In this document: piece by piece, positions 45,271 to 57,648 of the stretch
How positions within the stretch are numbered: position 1 is the stretch's first letter
How the letters are laid out: each line of letters opens with the position of its first letter
Assembly (NCBI GenBank): GCA_029532625.1
Contig: JARFXM010000001.1
Location: 496,001 to 560,000, forward strand
From: Lomentospora prolificans
Taxonomy: Eukaryota; Ascomycota; Sordariomycetes; Microascales; Microascaceae
DNA length: 64,000 nucleotides
Reading direction: 5' to 3'
Position numbers and translations under genes: made by a program
Notes under the pieces: generated by a model
Told to the model about the DNA's origin: nothing
What the model saw: only the letters and a program-made list of their open reading frames with translations
The model's database searches: none

Positions 45271-47702
45271 ACCTCTCTACGCAGCCATGTCATCTATTTC
45301 ACCGTCGGTGATATGTGTTTTGGGGGCTAATGTCTGACTTCCTTTATGATAAACATGCTTGGCGTTGTGTGTGTCTCTTGCTTTTTCTTTACATTGTCTT
45401 TTTTGTTCGCGAGGGCGGTAATCAAAAAGTACGCTTTACTTGGTTTTTGTCATGTCGTGATGGAAAAGAAGGATTATGGGAAATGGAAACATGTTTTCTT
45501 GAGAAAGGATGGAGAAAAAAAGCATTCGGATTCGGGTCGTTGATCAACTTGGCACCCGCCTAGCTTTTTTCTTTTTGACCAGAGATGGTTTCTAGATTAA
45601 AAATCGAAGAGTTACTTCATAAATTTCAGCGTCTTGGTATGCAAGCGATCAATGTGATGTGATGACCATTAGTATTTCATTCAAATAGTCCGCCCGTGGC
45701 CGATGTGGATCAGATGGCTTGCCTGCCTTGGTCGTTGGTTCGACCATTTAGTTATTTGTATACATCCATCTGCAGTATGGCAAGGAGGGAATTTGTGGCT
45801 AACTGGATTTCGCAGCTAGACGAGTTGGTCAACGAGCGGCGCAATGCCGCGCCACCATGGAGTGCTATGCATCTATGCAAACGGCGAGTCAAGAATTCGC
45901 TGATCTACAAGGAGGTCGCCCGTTTGGGAGAGGTATAACACGGAGATCAAGGGCCGGGGCGGTGGGCAGATCGACAATGTCATGGGATGGAATCGCAGTT
46001 TATGCGACGGACTCCCACCACCTCACGATCGCTGCCAGCAAGACCGACACAACAGTCCAAACCCGCCGCTTAAGGATATTACTCAAGCATACATTGTTAG
46101 TGTTGCAAGGAGAGTAGCCAGCAAAGAAACGAAACCTGGAAGCTTGTCTCCCCTTAACTGGCTACATCGGGCCACCATACATTCCCCCCCCCCGCCCTCT
46201 TGTCTGATTCTAGATATATTATTGTTCTCACGTCCCTCATTCGCAAAACTCAACGTCAATCAACCCCAGACTCGAGCCAAGCACGTCCCGCGCCCGGCAC
46301 TCGGCCGGCTCACCCGAAATTCCCGCCGCATGGGCGTGCCTTTCCCCCACCTCCATCATGTCGCTATTCGGAGCGTTTCTAGATTGCGCCAATTTGAATT
46401 TAAAAAAATTGAGTCGTGGGATCAGGCACAAGGACTTGTAAACTTTGTTCATCCTCGTTTCGCTTATGGGGATCTGCCGCTCGTGACTGAATACGTACAG
46501 GTGTGCGAGTTTTTGTATGGCAGGAATGGGGCTGTGGAGATTATCGATGGGTTTAGGTTGATTATCCGTCCCTACCATATGGTTGTGGCTTGCTTCAAGG
46601 AGATGAGGAGATGAATGGCGGGTTTTTCTAGGTTAATGCTTGATATCCTTTTGTGGGGTGCTCGTGGTGCGTGGTTCGTGGTGGGAAGTGGTTTGCATTA
46701 ACAGGATTTGCTATGATGTGAAAGGGGATCGCCACGACACCACGAGGGCCAAAAAAAAGAGGCTATACGACAGCGCACATAAGAGCCATTGTATATTGCC
46801 TCTTCCCCAGCATAGCAGCCTTTTTCATCTATTTGTCCCATCCTGTCAAGGAAAACCCTCCCAACCACACGATTCGTCCAACGCCGGCTAGGCAATCAAT
46901 CCGAGTAGCGACCCAGCTTTTGGTACAAAGACAAACATTTCATGAATGACCCCGACCGTGTATACTTGGTTGTGTGCTGGCTTATACCCATCTTGGCCCG
47001 CCATTCGGAGCGCGCAGCGGTATTAACTAATTGCGTACTGCGTCCCCGTTGGATGCTGTCTCTTCGCCAGGCCTTCAACAGAAGAAGGAGAGGCGGGAAT
47101 TTCGCTTAGGTTCTGGGTGGCAGTTGCTATTTTCCTGGGGTACAGCTTCGGCAATCGTGGTGTGCTCGTTTCAATGGTGTGTTCTTCGCCTGCCTTGTTC
47201 GTCGCTATTCTGACATTGCCTCTTGAGATGGTATATTATTGCCAACATCAAAGACAACGGGCAGGGATGCCCTGTATGGCGATAATCCACATGCCAGAAT
47301 CGAGGATATTAGATGCATGAGGTTGATCATCTCGGACTGGACCGGCCAGCCGGAAGCTTACTGAGCTAAACAAGAGAATGAGTGATCGTCATCGCGGCTT
47401 CCCAGTTGTTCTCTTACTTACAGAGCGAGTGCCCAGGCGGGCCGTACTTTGGCGATTTTTCATTCCAACCATCAAGTGACCATCCCTCAATCTGGGAAGA
47501 CGGGTTCGTTCGAGAAAAAGACTTGACCTCATCCCCGCCCACGTTGTTGTGGCATTTAATTCGCACCCCGGACTCGGCCCAAGATTACGTGGGGCGCCCC
47601 AGACTAGGGTCTATTTTCTTAATTCATGACCCGGGACGGCATATACAACACTACTATACACCGTCATGGGGCAGCCATGGTAGACCCAGCGGAAATTCAA
47701 GT

Positions 47703-47749
47703 GGGAAGGGAGAGAGAGAGCGCGAGAGAGCGAGAGAAAGGAGGGGGGG
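47703..47749 (+). repeat. GA-rich purine tract
   Basis: A nearly pure A/G tract of GA dinucleotides with a few C interruptions, about 380-425 bp upstream of the LPMO start codon. Such tracts can exclude nucleosomes in promoters. Confidence 0.7.
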
Positions 47750-48001
47750 CAACACGGACCTCACCGTGGAAGAATCATTCCTTGGTTGGGGCCTGCGTTT
47801 AAAGCAAGGTACAGTGATGAAGGTTGGGATCGGCCTCTCTCATTGCTGTGTTCGCTCTCCCGCCCTCCCGCAATCTATTTTGCGATATATGTGAGTTGTA
47901 ACTGGGCCTATAGTTCCCTGGGATCGCGTTGCGATTATTGTTTCCTGGTCTCGGCCTCGCGGGGGCAGTAAAAAGAAAAAAACCCCAAAAAAAAACAGGC
48001 G

Positions 48002-48008
48002 TATATAA
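48002..48008 (+). promoter_or_regulatory. TATA box of the AA9 LPMO gene
   Basis: TATATAA, about 119-125 bp upstream of the ATG at 48127. Confidence 0.6.
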
Positions 48009-48126
48009 CTCGGTAGCCCTCCCCGATGGATGAGCTGGAATCTAGAGAGAGAGGAGCCAAGCTTCATCGCGAACTTCATCATCCTTTGTCTACATCCGGG
48101 TTTGTCTAGTTTTTGAGTTGCCCATC

Positions 48127-48956
48127 ATGAAGTTCTCTCTTGCCTCTATGCTGGCCTGCAGCGCCATTGCGTCAGCCCACACCATTTTCCAGGTTCGTAT
48201 CCTCGCTCCTTAATCTCATTGCACCGCTTGGACTCTCTCCATGCACAGAAAATCACTAACACGCTCCTCAACCCCCGACAGCGCCTCTCCGTCGACGGCC
48301 AAGACCAAGGCTCCCTCGTCGGCCTCCGCGCGCCCAACCAGAATAACCCGGTGCAAAACGTACAGTCCCCCGACATCGCCTGCGGAGTCGTAGCCTCCAA
48401 GTCCGACGCCGTCATCAAGGTCCCCGCCGGCGCCAAGGTCGGCTCCTGGTGGCAGCACGTCATCGGCGGCGCCCAGTTCCCCGGTGACCCGGACAACCCC
48501 ATCGCCCCCTCTCACCACGGCCCCGTGACCGCCTGGCTGGCCAAGGTCGACAACGCCGCCACCGCCTCCCACGCCGGCATCGACTGGTTCAAGGTCGCCG
48601 AGGATAACCTTGACACCGGTACCGGCGTCTGGGGCGTCGACAACATGGTCAAGGGCAACGGATGGCACTACTTCACCATGCCGCAGTGCATCGCGCCCGG
48701 CCACTACCTCTTGCGCGTGGAGCTACTCGCCCTGCACAGCGCCCACCAGAACATGGGTGCGCAGTTCTACACGTCGTGTGCGCAGATCGAGGTCACCGGC
48801 TCTGGAACCTTTACTCCTACGGAGACTGTCAAGTTTCCCGGTGCTTACCAGCAGAATGATCCCGCTATCTTGACGAATATTTATGCCGCCGGCGGTGTTG
48901 CGAATAATAATGGGCAGCCGTACCTGGCTGCCGGGCCTAGGCCTATTACATGCTAG
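48127..48956 (+). CDS. AA9 lytic polysaccharide monooxygenase (single domain)
   Basis: Two exons: 48127-48192 and 48282-48956, separated by an 89 bp intron (donor GTTCGT, branch CACTAACAC), giving 246 residues. Secreted AA9 enzymes are copper oxidases that cleave cellulose or hemicellulose. The signal peptide is residues 1-17 and cleavage before HTIFQ leaves His18 as the N-terminal copper ligand. His100 in SHHGP completes the histidine brace. Tyr185 in GAQFYTSCAQIEV is the axial ligand, with His174 and Gln183 in the second sphere. Cys56 and Cys188 match the conserved disulfide. No carbohydrate-binding module or linker follows, so this is the minimal form. The intron separates the N-terminal histidine strand from the rest. 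The gene has its own TATA box and stands alone without other cellulase genes. Confidence 0.95.
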
Positions 48957-49960
48957 GCGGGTCAGGGCAGGAGTTGGGTGACCTGGCGATAATCCCCGTT
49001 GCCTTTCGCTTTTTCAGACAGCTTTCAGCTTTCTTTCTTATATTAGCATTTTGGTGGGAATTGTTGGATTGGTGTGAAATATCCCCAAGGCGTCCCGCGA
49101 GGTGCTTTGGGTATGGGCGAGACGCTTGGTTCGTCATGTATATAGCAGGATAGTGGCTCGGAGCGATCATGCTTCGAGATCAACTCAACAAGATGAAGTA
49201 ACATCCATTGCCTAATAGAATCTCTACAGATCTGGGTGAGGTAGCCACGAACATCCATACATGTAGGTGATTTATTTCTACGCTTCATATAGAAGGAAAC
49301 TCGGTTGTCCTTCTATTGATGCCTACACCCCGAAGGGGGTTAAGAAATCCAGAGAACATAGAGACTCGATTTTATAGAGCAAAGAGAAGGAAGGCCCCAG
49401 TACATCTCTATGGATACTTTCTGTATTGCCCATTAAACGAGCCTTGGTTTTATTCTTTCATAATTTGAAGTGGACAAGTTAGTCTCCATAAACCGTGTAT
49501 AAATAAGAGCGTCAGATCGTGCATTGTGGGATGGAATCACATCAATAGTAGGAAGGCATGAAATAAGATGTGGTAAGCTATCTATCTACTAACCTTATGC
49601 CATGAAAAGTCCAGATGCTGGATTATAGAAACTCCTAGGTTGTATCATGCTCTCCCACTCGTTCTCCTCGCTAGTTTGCAAGCCTTGATAGCAGCATTAA
49701 CACAGCTAGAAGCAGCCACGATAACCTAGACTATGGTAGGCCATCAAAGTGATTAATTCAAACTAATTCAGATATTCCAGCCACAAAAAGATTTTGGTTC
49801 GACCTTCCTGTTTATATTTTGTTTCCCCTGCAAGCCATCACGACTTTGAGACCCGTGGAGGCAAACCACGTTCCATACCTTCGACACATTCTAAACAACA
49901 TCTCCCCATCCCCAAACGTCTACAGCCATAAATCATCTGGGATAGGTCAGGTACAAGACA
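48957..49960. other. Intergenic region
   Basis: AT-rich 3' flank of the LPMO gene and upstream flank of the Hsp70-like pseudogene. No gene was seen. Confidence 0.5.
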
Positions 49961-52140
49961 ATGTCAGTTCAATGTTTCTAAACGACGTCGAGCGAGCCCC
50001 GCTCACCAAAGCGGATCAAGCTCAATGAAGACGCCGGCCGCATCGTAATCGCCATCGACTTTGGGGCAACGTACACCAGGTAAGAGAACTCACTCACCTA
50101 TCTCTCCAAGTACTTTGGTCCTCTTATCTGACACACCTTGCTCGTCGTATACAGCGTTGCCTACGGCTTCACCAAAGATCTCGAGAAAATTCACGTAAGT
50201 CGCCAACTGGCCCGACGCACCCGGCGAGACCACCACCGCCGTCCCAACAACGATCTGGTATGAAAGCCAGCTTGAGGAAGACTTCGACTTTGGCTACACG
50301 CTCGACAAGTACCTGCCCGAGGAAACGTTTGTAGCTTTAAACCTCCTGCTCCGTGACCACCAAACGAGGCCGTACCCTGTCGGGCTTACTGTCTGACGGG
50401 TAATATTTGCAAGACCAAGAACTCTCTAGCACCGCCTCGATGTAGGCCGCGATAGGAGGTCATTCGGTTCCTGTACAGATTGCTGTTGACTTGGAAGCCG
50501 CTGCGCTTTGTGTCGTGGTCGGGGTCAAGGGCAAGGTGTACAGAGTAAAACAGCACAAACTTATAGATGGCTAAGCTTTGAACCAGCCCGCGTGGTTGAA
50601 CAGTATGGTTTACCTGTGCTCTATTTAGGCAAAGGATGTCATGATGCTTTGTGATCCTTGAGGCAGAACTACAGACGTTCGCATCCTACGAGATCGAGAG
50701 CTTGAGTCACTTCCAACTACGCCAACTAACCCAGCCAACAGGTACAACATCCGTCTTTTTGCACGCATTTAGCTACAATCCATCCCCAAGTTCGGGCTAA
50801 CGATCGAGCGTAGGTATGATGAAAGGAGCAACAGCGATCAACGAATATTTCGAGGCAATGGTCCACCATGCACTGGGCGAGAAAAACTTCCAAAAGCTGA
50901 AAAAGAATGGAACCCACAGGGGATCCGTCGCCAGATTCGATGCACTGTTCAAGAACAAGGAGATAGCCAACTCAGAGTGCCAATTCGTTCAGCTGAGTAC
51001 GGAAGATTGTCTGATCAGCGCGGATGGCTGGATGTACCCCAACAAGCTCCCCATCGAGGGGTAAGTCATGGCAGAAAACTCATTGATTCTGAGGCGGAGA
51101 AGTAGAAATCACGGAGTAATTGATCAATCTTGGCTAGGATTACGATCCACTGTTGGGCTCGAGATGTCACTAGAGGTATGAACCAGCTCCTCTATACCGA
51201 GCGAATGCGCCTAATGGATCATGAATCTGGGAAAGAACGTCAATGTTGGTGTCTCGCAAATGCAGATGCGTCGTGTCAGTGGTGTTAGTTGGGCGCGGCG
51301 CTGACAGGACTAGGCTATCTTTCTCGTGGGCGGGTTTGCACCGAGGTTTCCCGACGGGCTGTGTCCGGAGCGTATTGTAAGACCGAAATTGAATGAGGCG
51401 TAAGTTGCGCAAGATCTAATGGGAGAGAATTGGAGAAAGCTTTTGGTGGTATGCTAACAGTATGCATAGCGACACCGTCGTTGCCAGGCAAGTCTTGATC
51501 GCAAGAAGAGCTGGCGCTTGAGTCCTGCTGACTTGAGTATTCAGAGGCGCTGTCATGATGAGCCTAGGTCTCGTTCCTACTGTGAAACATACCATAGCTG
51601 CCCTCAATTACGGTGTTCGAGTCCAGTATCCCAAGGAGCTACCGCGAGATACCAATCAGAAGCCCTGGTGCAATGGCTTCACCGAATAGACCAAGTGCTA
51701 CCGCATGGAATGATTCATGCACAAGGCAGGTCAACCGGGCAGTTCCAAGGGCCATATGCTAACAGGGTCTTTCATCGACTAGGGGCAAGGTAATCCGGGG
51801 CGGCAAAATTCGAATTCAGAAAAGCCTAGAGTTCACGTTACTCTGGAGCCGCCCCGCCGCTCTCATGGTTACTGAGGATCTGTTCGAGTCCCCGGGAAAC
51901 TTCCGCCCTTTGCACTACGCCGAGGAATACTGTAAGGTGCATTTTGCTGCATCTTTGCTCGTTCCGGCTGAAATCTAACTTCATAATCAACATGCAATTC
52001 ACGTTGTTTGCCCTTTGACGGTGAACGTTGGCTCGGTGCCACGCTTCTTTTACTCCCGTAAGCGGAAACTGGGTTACTTGGTGAGGTACTGGCAGCTTCA
52101 CTATGACCTTATCTTTCACTTTGACCACAATGGCTTGATA
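49961..52140 (+). pseudogene. Degenerate Hsp70-like ATPase gene
   Basis: Scattered fragments follow the order of the fungal Hsp70-like (actin-fold ATPase) family. The ATG at 49961 is followed six codons later by a TAA (49979-49981). The same frame then reads RIVIAIDFGATYT, the phosphate-1 loop. A normal 75 bp intron (50080-50154) follows, then SVAYGFTKDLEKIH. Next comes a frame break to NWPDAPGETTTAVPTTIWYE. Further on are GATAINEYFEAMVHHALG (from 50827), FLVGGFAPRFPDG near 51322-51360, and GAVMMSLGL at 51545-51572. Stops TAG (51687-51689) and TGA (51711-51713) fall inside an otherwise conserved stretch. C-terminal strand-like segments fade out near 52140. At least one frameshift and three stops make it non-functional. 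Some stops could arise from C-to-T or G-to-A change (TGA in place of the usual Trp codon in RMEW), as in repeat-induced point mutation. Confidence 0.8.
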
Positions 52141-52528
52141 TGATTCTCTCTGGAGGTTGGCAGCGTGGAATATGGAGCCGTCAGCATTAAGCAGTAGTTA
52201 CGGGCGCGAGCCGCGAAATCTTTTCAAAGTGCTATGGAAAACTAAATGTGACGGAGTCTTCTTGATCCCGTCAGTTTGATTATAGGCGAGCTAAGCTACC
52301 AGCGGACAGCATCGAAACGCTGGGTTCGTATATAGCTGTTAGCAAATGGAGTTCGTAATGGAGAAGGCGTTGGTCCTCCCACATCCTGGTCCCTGACACG
52401 GGAAGTGCCAAGGCCCACGGAAGCTTCAGTCCTCCCTCTACGCTTTAGATCAATCAGTACTCGCAATCACCCATGCCATGACTTCCGAGTGAATTGCAGA
52501 GGGCGCTCATATTGTGCAACATAAATGA

Positions 52529-52554
52529 GTGTATGTGTGTGTATGTGTGTGTGT
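52529..52554. repeat. (GT)n microsatellite with TA interruptions
   Basis: GTGTATGTGTGTGTATGTGT-type dinucleotide repeat, 26 bases. Confidence 0.85.
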
Positions 52555-53439
52555 CGTGTTCAGTTCATTTAGTCATACATATACACTGCGTCGGAGGGTG
52601 TTGACGCGGCGGCGGCAGGTAACCCGGTGAAGCAAAACAAGGTTAAAGACGATGGGATACGAAGCTTCTAAAGTGGTTTACCATATCGATCGCTAGGTTA
52701 ACGGGGAGTCACAGAGTCATTCAAGGCTATGGGAAGCTCCGATCAAACCCCTTCCAAGAGGGCGCTTTATTTGAATCTGTACCCATCGCGTCTACGGTGA
52801 TGGCCACTAGGACTGTCGCACACTAAACGTGGCGCGACATAGTGCATTTTCTTCGACCGCGCCGTCAAAAGTGGAAGCGATCCTCCTACGCCGCCGGATT
52901 GAAGCCGATTGTCAGGCATTCTCCTATGGTAGAAATCTCGAGGTTCATGATTAGAAATGAACAAAAAAAAACGCGCTATATCAAGCTTCCAAAGCCTAGG
53001 TGAGTAGATCTCCCGAAGCTCACCTCAATGTGTGTAGTGGGGTAAGGCCAAGGCCGGCTGCGTCAACTTTCCTTTTCGGGAGAGACCTGCTGGCTTCGGT
53101 TGACCAATCTATTGCATCACTCCGCTGCACGGTTTCAGCCGCCTATATTCCAGGGTTTCCCGCGGGAACTTCGATGAAGGAACCCAGTGCAGCCTGGCGA
53201 CAGAGGCACCCCGCACTGCCAGCTAATGCTTGAGCCAGGCTGCCCCGCCAGCGGCTGCTTTGGCCGCGTTCCACCAGTTGGATGCAGTCATGTTCCCACA
53301 CGACGCATCGGGAATCGAGAACACAAACACGGCGGTTAGACAATCACGAAGGAGGCGAATAAACATGATATTGTGAGAATCTTGGTAATAGCGGCTTTCG
53401 AATTGAGAGAAATAGGGCAGAGATAAAGGTCCCCTGAGT

Positions 53440-53489
53440 GAAATAGATGTGCAAAGTAAGCCGGGAAATAGATGTGCAAAGTAAGCCGG
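53440..53489. repeat. Perfect 25 bp tandem duplication
   Basis: Two identical adjacent copies, 53440-53464 and 53465-53489, each starting GAAATAGATGTGC and ending GTAAGCCGG. The perfect identity suggests a recent duplication. Confidence 0.9.
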
Positions 53490-54848
53490 TTCTCGACGAA
53501 TCACCAGTCCGAGATGCCGCACTTGGTCCGACATCTTGCTGAAATGTGCCCAGATGGGCTCAAACGCCCCTCACCACCACTACCGCCGAACTAGTCTGGA
53601 TCTATGGGATCTCACACATCTTACATGTCCATGGACGTGGGACGGAGAAAGACGTGCGTCGATCCCTAGTCCTGACAGGTAGGAACAGCCGCTCATGGAG
53701 GGGTGGAAAAGCGTGGTTCGGAGAACAGAAACCGTTTGAGATCGTCGGTTGCATGGTACAAAGTATCCGACTAGATCGCCCTTCTCCTCTCCCCCTCCCC
53801 AACATGGGCAACATCAGAATCCGATCTAAACCAAAAGCATCCAAGGGGTGGTATCGATATGGAAATCCACTGTTATCGGGGTTGGGAGTTGAAAGCGGGC
53901 ATGTTGGACATCGATGCATGAGGTTGCCGCCGTGGGCGAATGAGGGGCAGGCGTGGGGTATCCTGGTCCAGCACAACCTCCTCACTGGTTCCGGCCATGT
54001 TGGTGGGGGTGCGCCGAGCCGTTTGCAGGAGCAGCAAGGGGGAGTTCGCTGCGAGCTTTTTTTTGGGGTTTGGCGTGTTTATGGGCAAACGACCCTTGAT
54101 GATTTTCCCAGCAAGGACGCATAACAGCTGGCGAGAATACCGCGAGAAAATACATGCTTGCAAATGAAAATAATACCTCCTGCTGTGGCTAGGAAGGAAA
54201 GGCCCTGAAGAGCGGAGGCGAAACGGCAGTAGCTACTCGAGAGTACGCCAGTACTTCTTTCCCAATATCAGACTACAAAAGGAAACGACTTCCTTCTCCC
54301 AATTGAAGAGCTTACACTACTTGCTCGAATCAAGATGCTCAAATGTCAGACCTGAAACTAAGGGAACAACAGTCTACATCCTAGTTTTTCTGCTCTCTTT
54401 TCTTCCTCGATCTCGATCCACACAGGATCGATCGTCCGGATTTTTGCCCGTCGGCCGGGCGTCAGTGGGGCTTGCTTCGTCTCGGCCCATCCCTAACGAG
54501 ACTCGGGATTCTATGGATTCCATTACCCACATTTTTCTTTCCGAGCCCACCCACGCATAATCCGACCTCTAGACTCTCTGGGAGAGAACGCCATAGAATC
54601 CGCGCCCCTCACTTTCGGCCGCACTCTGAATAACGACTTAAACGACAGGACCGCCGCACTAACACTCGACCGTTCCCATCTTTACACCCTCACTCGAAAT
54701 TTTCCGAACAGCCGGTATTGTTGGCAAAATTTTTTTTTCTCTCAACTTTTCCAACATCATACGGCTTTCAACCCTCCAACACTGGACGTTTTCCGTCTTT
54801 GTCATCTTCAGATCTCATCTAATAACTCATTCTTCCACAACGTCCGAG

Positions 54849-55328
54849 ATGGAGTCCATACAGATGGCAAACGTGAGGGACGCTTCCGTCATGAGGACCG
54901 AACCCACCCTCTACCGACATCTCCCTTACGCCTCCCTCGGACTCATGATCCCGACCTTCGAAGCCGTATCCCGGCTTCGCAGCCTTGTCGAATTATTCAT
55001 CCTACCCCTAGCCGCACACATGCACTTCCTTACACGACGCGTCATTGGTCTCGCGATCCCTACTGCCGGTATCACAAAAATCGTCGTTTACCGGCTGGCC
55101 CTCTTCTCCTTCGCGGCCCTGGCTTTTGCCACAGCCATGTCAAGAAAGGCGATAGGGTATACGGCGAATACAAAGACGACGAAACAGTTTCGGAAAAGGC
55201 TCGAGTTGGAGATTTATAGCTTCCTTCTGGGACCAGGGAACGCGATACTGAAAGTTGGCTTCTGGATTGGCTGGTGGTCGCTTGTTTGGATGCTTATTAG
55301 TGTTCCCTGGTGGTACTTTACTAGCTGA
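54849..55328 (+). CDS. Small membrane protein of unknown function
   Basis: An intron-less frame of 159 residues. It is predicted to have two or three hydrophobic helices: LVELFILPLAAHMHFL (about 46-61), IVVYRLALFSFAALAFATA (about 77-95) and FWIGWWSLVWMLISVPWWYF at the C-terminus. Between the last two lies a basic stretch (TKTTKQFRKRLELE). No family was recognised. It converges on the XAP5 gene, with 165 bp between stop codons. The strong amino-acid bias toward membrane helices and the lack of frame breaks support a real gene, but no homologous motif confirms it. Confidence 0.5.
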   Translation: MESIQMANVRDASVMRTEPTLYRHLPYASLGLMIPTFEAVSRLRSLVELFILPLAAHMHFLTRRVIGLAIPTAGITKIVVYRLALFSFAALAFATAMSRKAIGYTANTKTTKQFRKRLELEIYSFLLGPGNAILKVGFWIGWWSLVWMLISVPWWYFTS

Positions 55329-55493
55329 ACCGCCCAAGGGCCAAAGCTATCTACACCGGCACTGAGAGGGATTTCTCCGCTCTCTCATTAGCCGGCCTGC
55401 ACTAGATAGGAGGTCGACTTATTTCGTCCGACCATCTCCAGGCATGACTACCGAGTGCCCGCTCACCCTGCGCAAACTATAACTCGAATTCCC

Positions 55494-56662
55494 TCACTTG
55501 GCATAGAAGAAGGCATTTCCGCCGAGGTCTCGCCGAATTTCGGTCTGGTAGTCCTTCTCCGGATCGAACTCCTGCCAAAGACTGGCCGGATAGATGTGCT
55601 TATTGCGCTCGTACCACCGCCGATCTACTACCTTTGTCAACGCCGGGTCGTCATTGGCACCCTCCAGCGTCGATATATCTGGGAGGTTCCTTATTGCTGC
55701 GGCCTTGTACGCTGCCGCGGTTTGAAGGCCACCCGGCGTCTCCTTTTCTTCAGTCTCATCCGCATCATTGGCGTTAGCGTGTTTCTGCATCTTCGGCGCA
55801 TCGGAACTGTAGTCGAAAATCCGTTCGCCCCCGGGGCCTATGGATTTGTTTATAGCGAAAAAGTAAAAGTCATAATGCTAAATAAACGAATATTTTTAGA
55901 AAATCTTTGGCCTCTAATAGTCTGCAAAGTGGAGTGACTTACATGCGGGATGATGATACTCCCCCGGACGAGGATGAGGTCGTCCACACTAACCCTCGCC
56001 CATTGTTTGCGCGAGCTAGCCTTGTCGCCGCCTACTTGTAATTTAGCGCCAACCTTGCGGCTCTTATCCAAGAAAACCCAGACGAAATCTCCTTTTTTTA
56101 CCCGGACTGTGCCACCCGGAATGTTAGTGCCATCGTAGAATACAAAGGGTATCGCGATCTCAGTCGCTTTCACAGCATCTTGGATCTGGAGGAATTCACG
56201 CCGCAGGGCTTCTCGTTCCGCGGCCTCCTGCTTCATGGCCGCCTTTGTGAGAGCCTTCGGCACGATGCCCACCGAGGCATTGGGCGATAGTTTCGGTTTC
56301 TTGACGTTCGTCGGCTCACTCCCTTGGGTATCTTCGGCCTCGTCCTCCTCGTCATCACCAAACGAGAGTTTCGCGCCACCGACTTTCTTCTTCTTTTTCA
56401 GTTTCTTCTTTACTGGCTGCTCAGACCCGCTTGCCGCATCGCCGCTGACGTTTCCCGAGACCGGGGTCCTGCTCAGGGATCGGTTCGGCGTCGAGACGGC
56501 GGAGAGTAATGTCTCTCTTGCCTCTCTCTCCTGTTGTTCTAGGACTTCGGCGCGGCGCTTTCGGAAGTCTGAGAGATTGACGAGACCGACCGTGTTTGTG
56601 GATAATCGCTCCTGTGTCGTTTTGTTTTGGGTGACGAATCTCGAGGCGTTCTCGTTGGACAT
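55494..56662 (-). CDS. XAP5/FAM50-family nuclear protein
   Basis: Two exons: 56662-55943 and 55877-55494, with a 65 bp intron (GTAAGT donor, TTTAG acceptor), giving 367 residues. XAP5/FAM50 proteins act in the nucleus, in pre-mRNA splicing and gene expression. The N-terminus has VGLVNLSDFRKRRAEVLEQQ, characteristic of the fungal members. A lysine run (PVKKKLKKKKKVGG) and an acidic GDDEEDEAEDT segment follow. The conserved domain begins at IPFVFYDGTNIPGG, continues through VKKGDFVWVFLDKSRK and ILVRGSIIIPH, then across the intron into HYDFYFFAINKS. It ends with VVDRRWYERNKHIYPASLWQ. The frame is open upstream to 56773 but only as non-ATG codons, so the start is the ATG at 56662. It is divergent from the GYF gene. 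Confidence 0.93.
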
Positions 56663-57648
56663 GTTTGCTAAATATTTTTCGGTTTCCTTGCGCGCAGTAC
56701 CGAGGGAGGAGACCTGGGAGTTGAATTGTTTGGGGAGCTGGGGGAAATCAAACACTTCGTCGTGGCTGAGCACTGGCGATCGGGAGGTGCGCCGTGGGGT
56801 AAGCTCTGTTCGTAGAGAGAGTGGTCGAGTCTGAGCAAGGTCAAAGCTCGCCGAGCTGGAAGCGTCGTAAAGGGGTAAAGGAGTCTATCGCAAGGATATG
56901 GAAACTCGGGCGATGAGAATCTATAAAATTATAACCGGAACGCCGTTCTACATGTATAACCCAATGGAATTGATGCCTTGCTTGGTCCTCGAGTTCGTCG
57001 TTCAATCTGGGAGGCAGTTTGGATGGAGTATGTCTGAAAATATCGGCTAAAGCTCGGACATGGCTCGCCCACTGGGCTGGAAGGAGACGGGTACGGGCCT
57101 GGAATCACAAGGTTCAAAAATCCAAAATTCTGGGGCTGGTTAAACCGATATTTCGCCGGAAGCCTCGCTGGCTGCTTGGGTCAACGACGCAGCACTGTGA
57201 CCCAAGCACCAATTCAGAGGTCGGAATTTTTTTCTGGAAAGCACAAAGAAAGCAGCGTTCAAAACCTGGACTTCCTCTTGCACACGCACCGAGACTTTAC
57301 CACCACCAAGGCTTGTTGAACCAGCGCGAATCCTCCAAAACCTACTCAAGAATCCATCCTCTCTCAAATCATCTCGGATTTTAGACCATCGTTCTCTAAT
57401 CCCTATCCTCAAGAGATTAAAAAACGTTTCTTACCTCGCCGTATTCATCGAACATATTTTTTTTCGACCCCAGAAACCCAGCTCGTGCTCAGGCTTGGCG
57501 ATTAATTGACCACCTATTTTCTCCTGACACGACATTTCCGCACACATATAGCAAGTTGTCGGATACCCCAGCGCTTCGAAACCCGTGATAGCTCAGAGCT
57601 CGATCCGAAATTAATCGTCCCCGAGTTTATCCAACATAATCCTTAGCC
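56663..57648. other. Divergent promoter region between XAP5 and GYF genes
   Basis: 986 bp shared upstream region of two RNA-related housekeeping genes. No gene was seen. Pyrimidine-rich stretches near 57420-57480 and 57520-57640 probably lie in the GYF leader. Confidence 0.55.

Larger units (their letters stand above)
45271..48126. other. 2.9 kb intergenic region
   Basis: Includes the T-rich 3' flank of eEF3 and the LPMO promoter. An open frame of 210 codons at 45982-46614 (+) has no recognisable domain and no good start context, and is not called as a gene. A purine repeat and a TATA box are listed separately. Confidence 0.4.
52141..54848. other. 2.7 kb gene-poor region
   Basis: No supported gene. 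An open frame of 192 codons at 53546-54124 (+) and its antisense counterpart have no recognisable domain. A GT microsatellite and a 25 bp tandem duplication are listed separately. The right end is the promoter of the small membrane protein gene. Confidence 0.4.

Noticed and set aside
45982..46614. Open frame of 210 codons (+) after eEF3
   Set aside because: No domain, signal or convincing start, and low-complexity proline-rich middle. A splice model through this region gave nothing recognisable. Possible but unsupported.
53546..54124. Open frame of 192 codons (+) with an antisense frame of 127 codons
   Set aside because: Neither strand gives recognisable protein features, and the two frames shadow each other.
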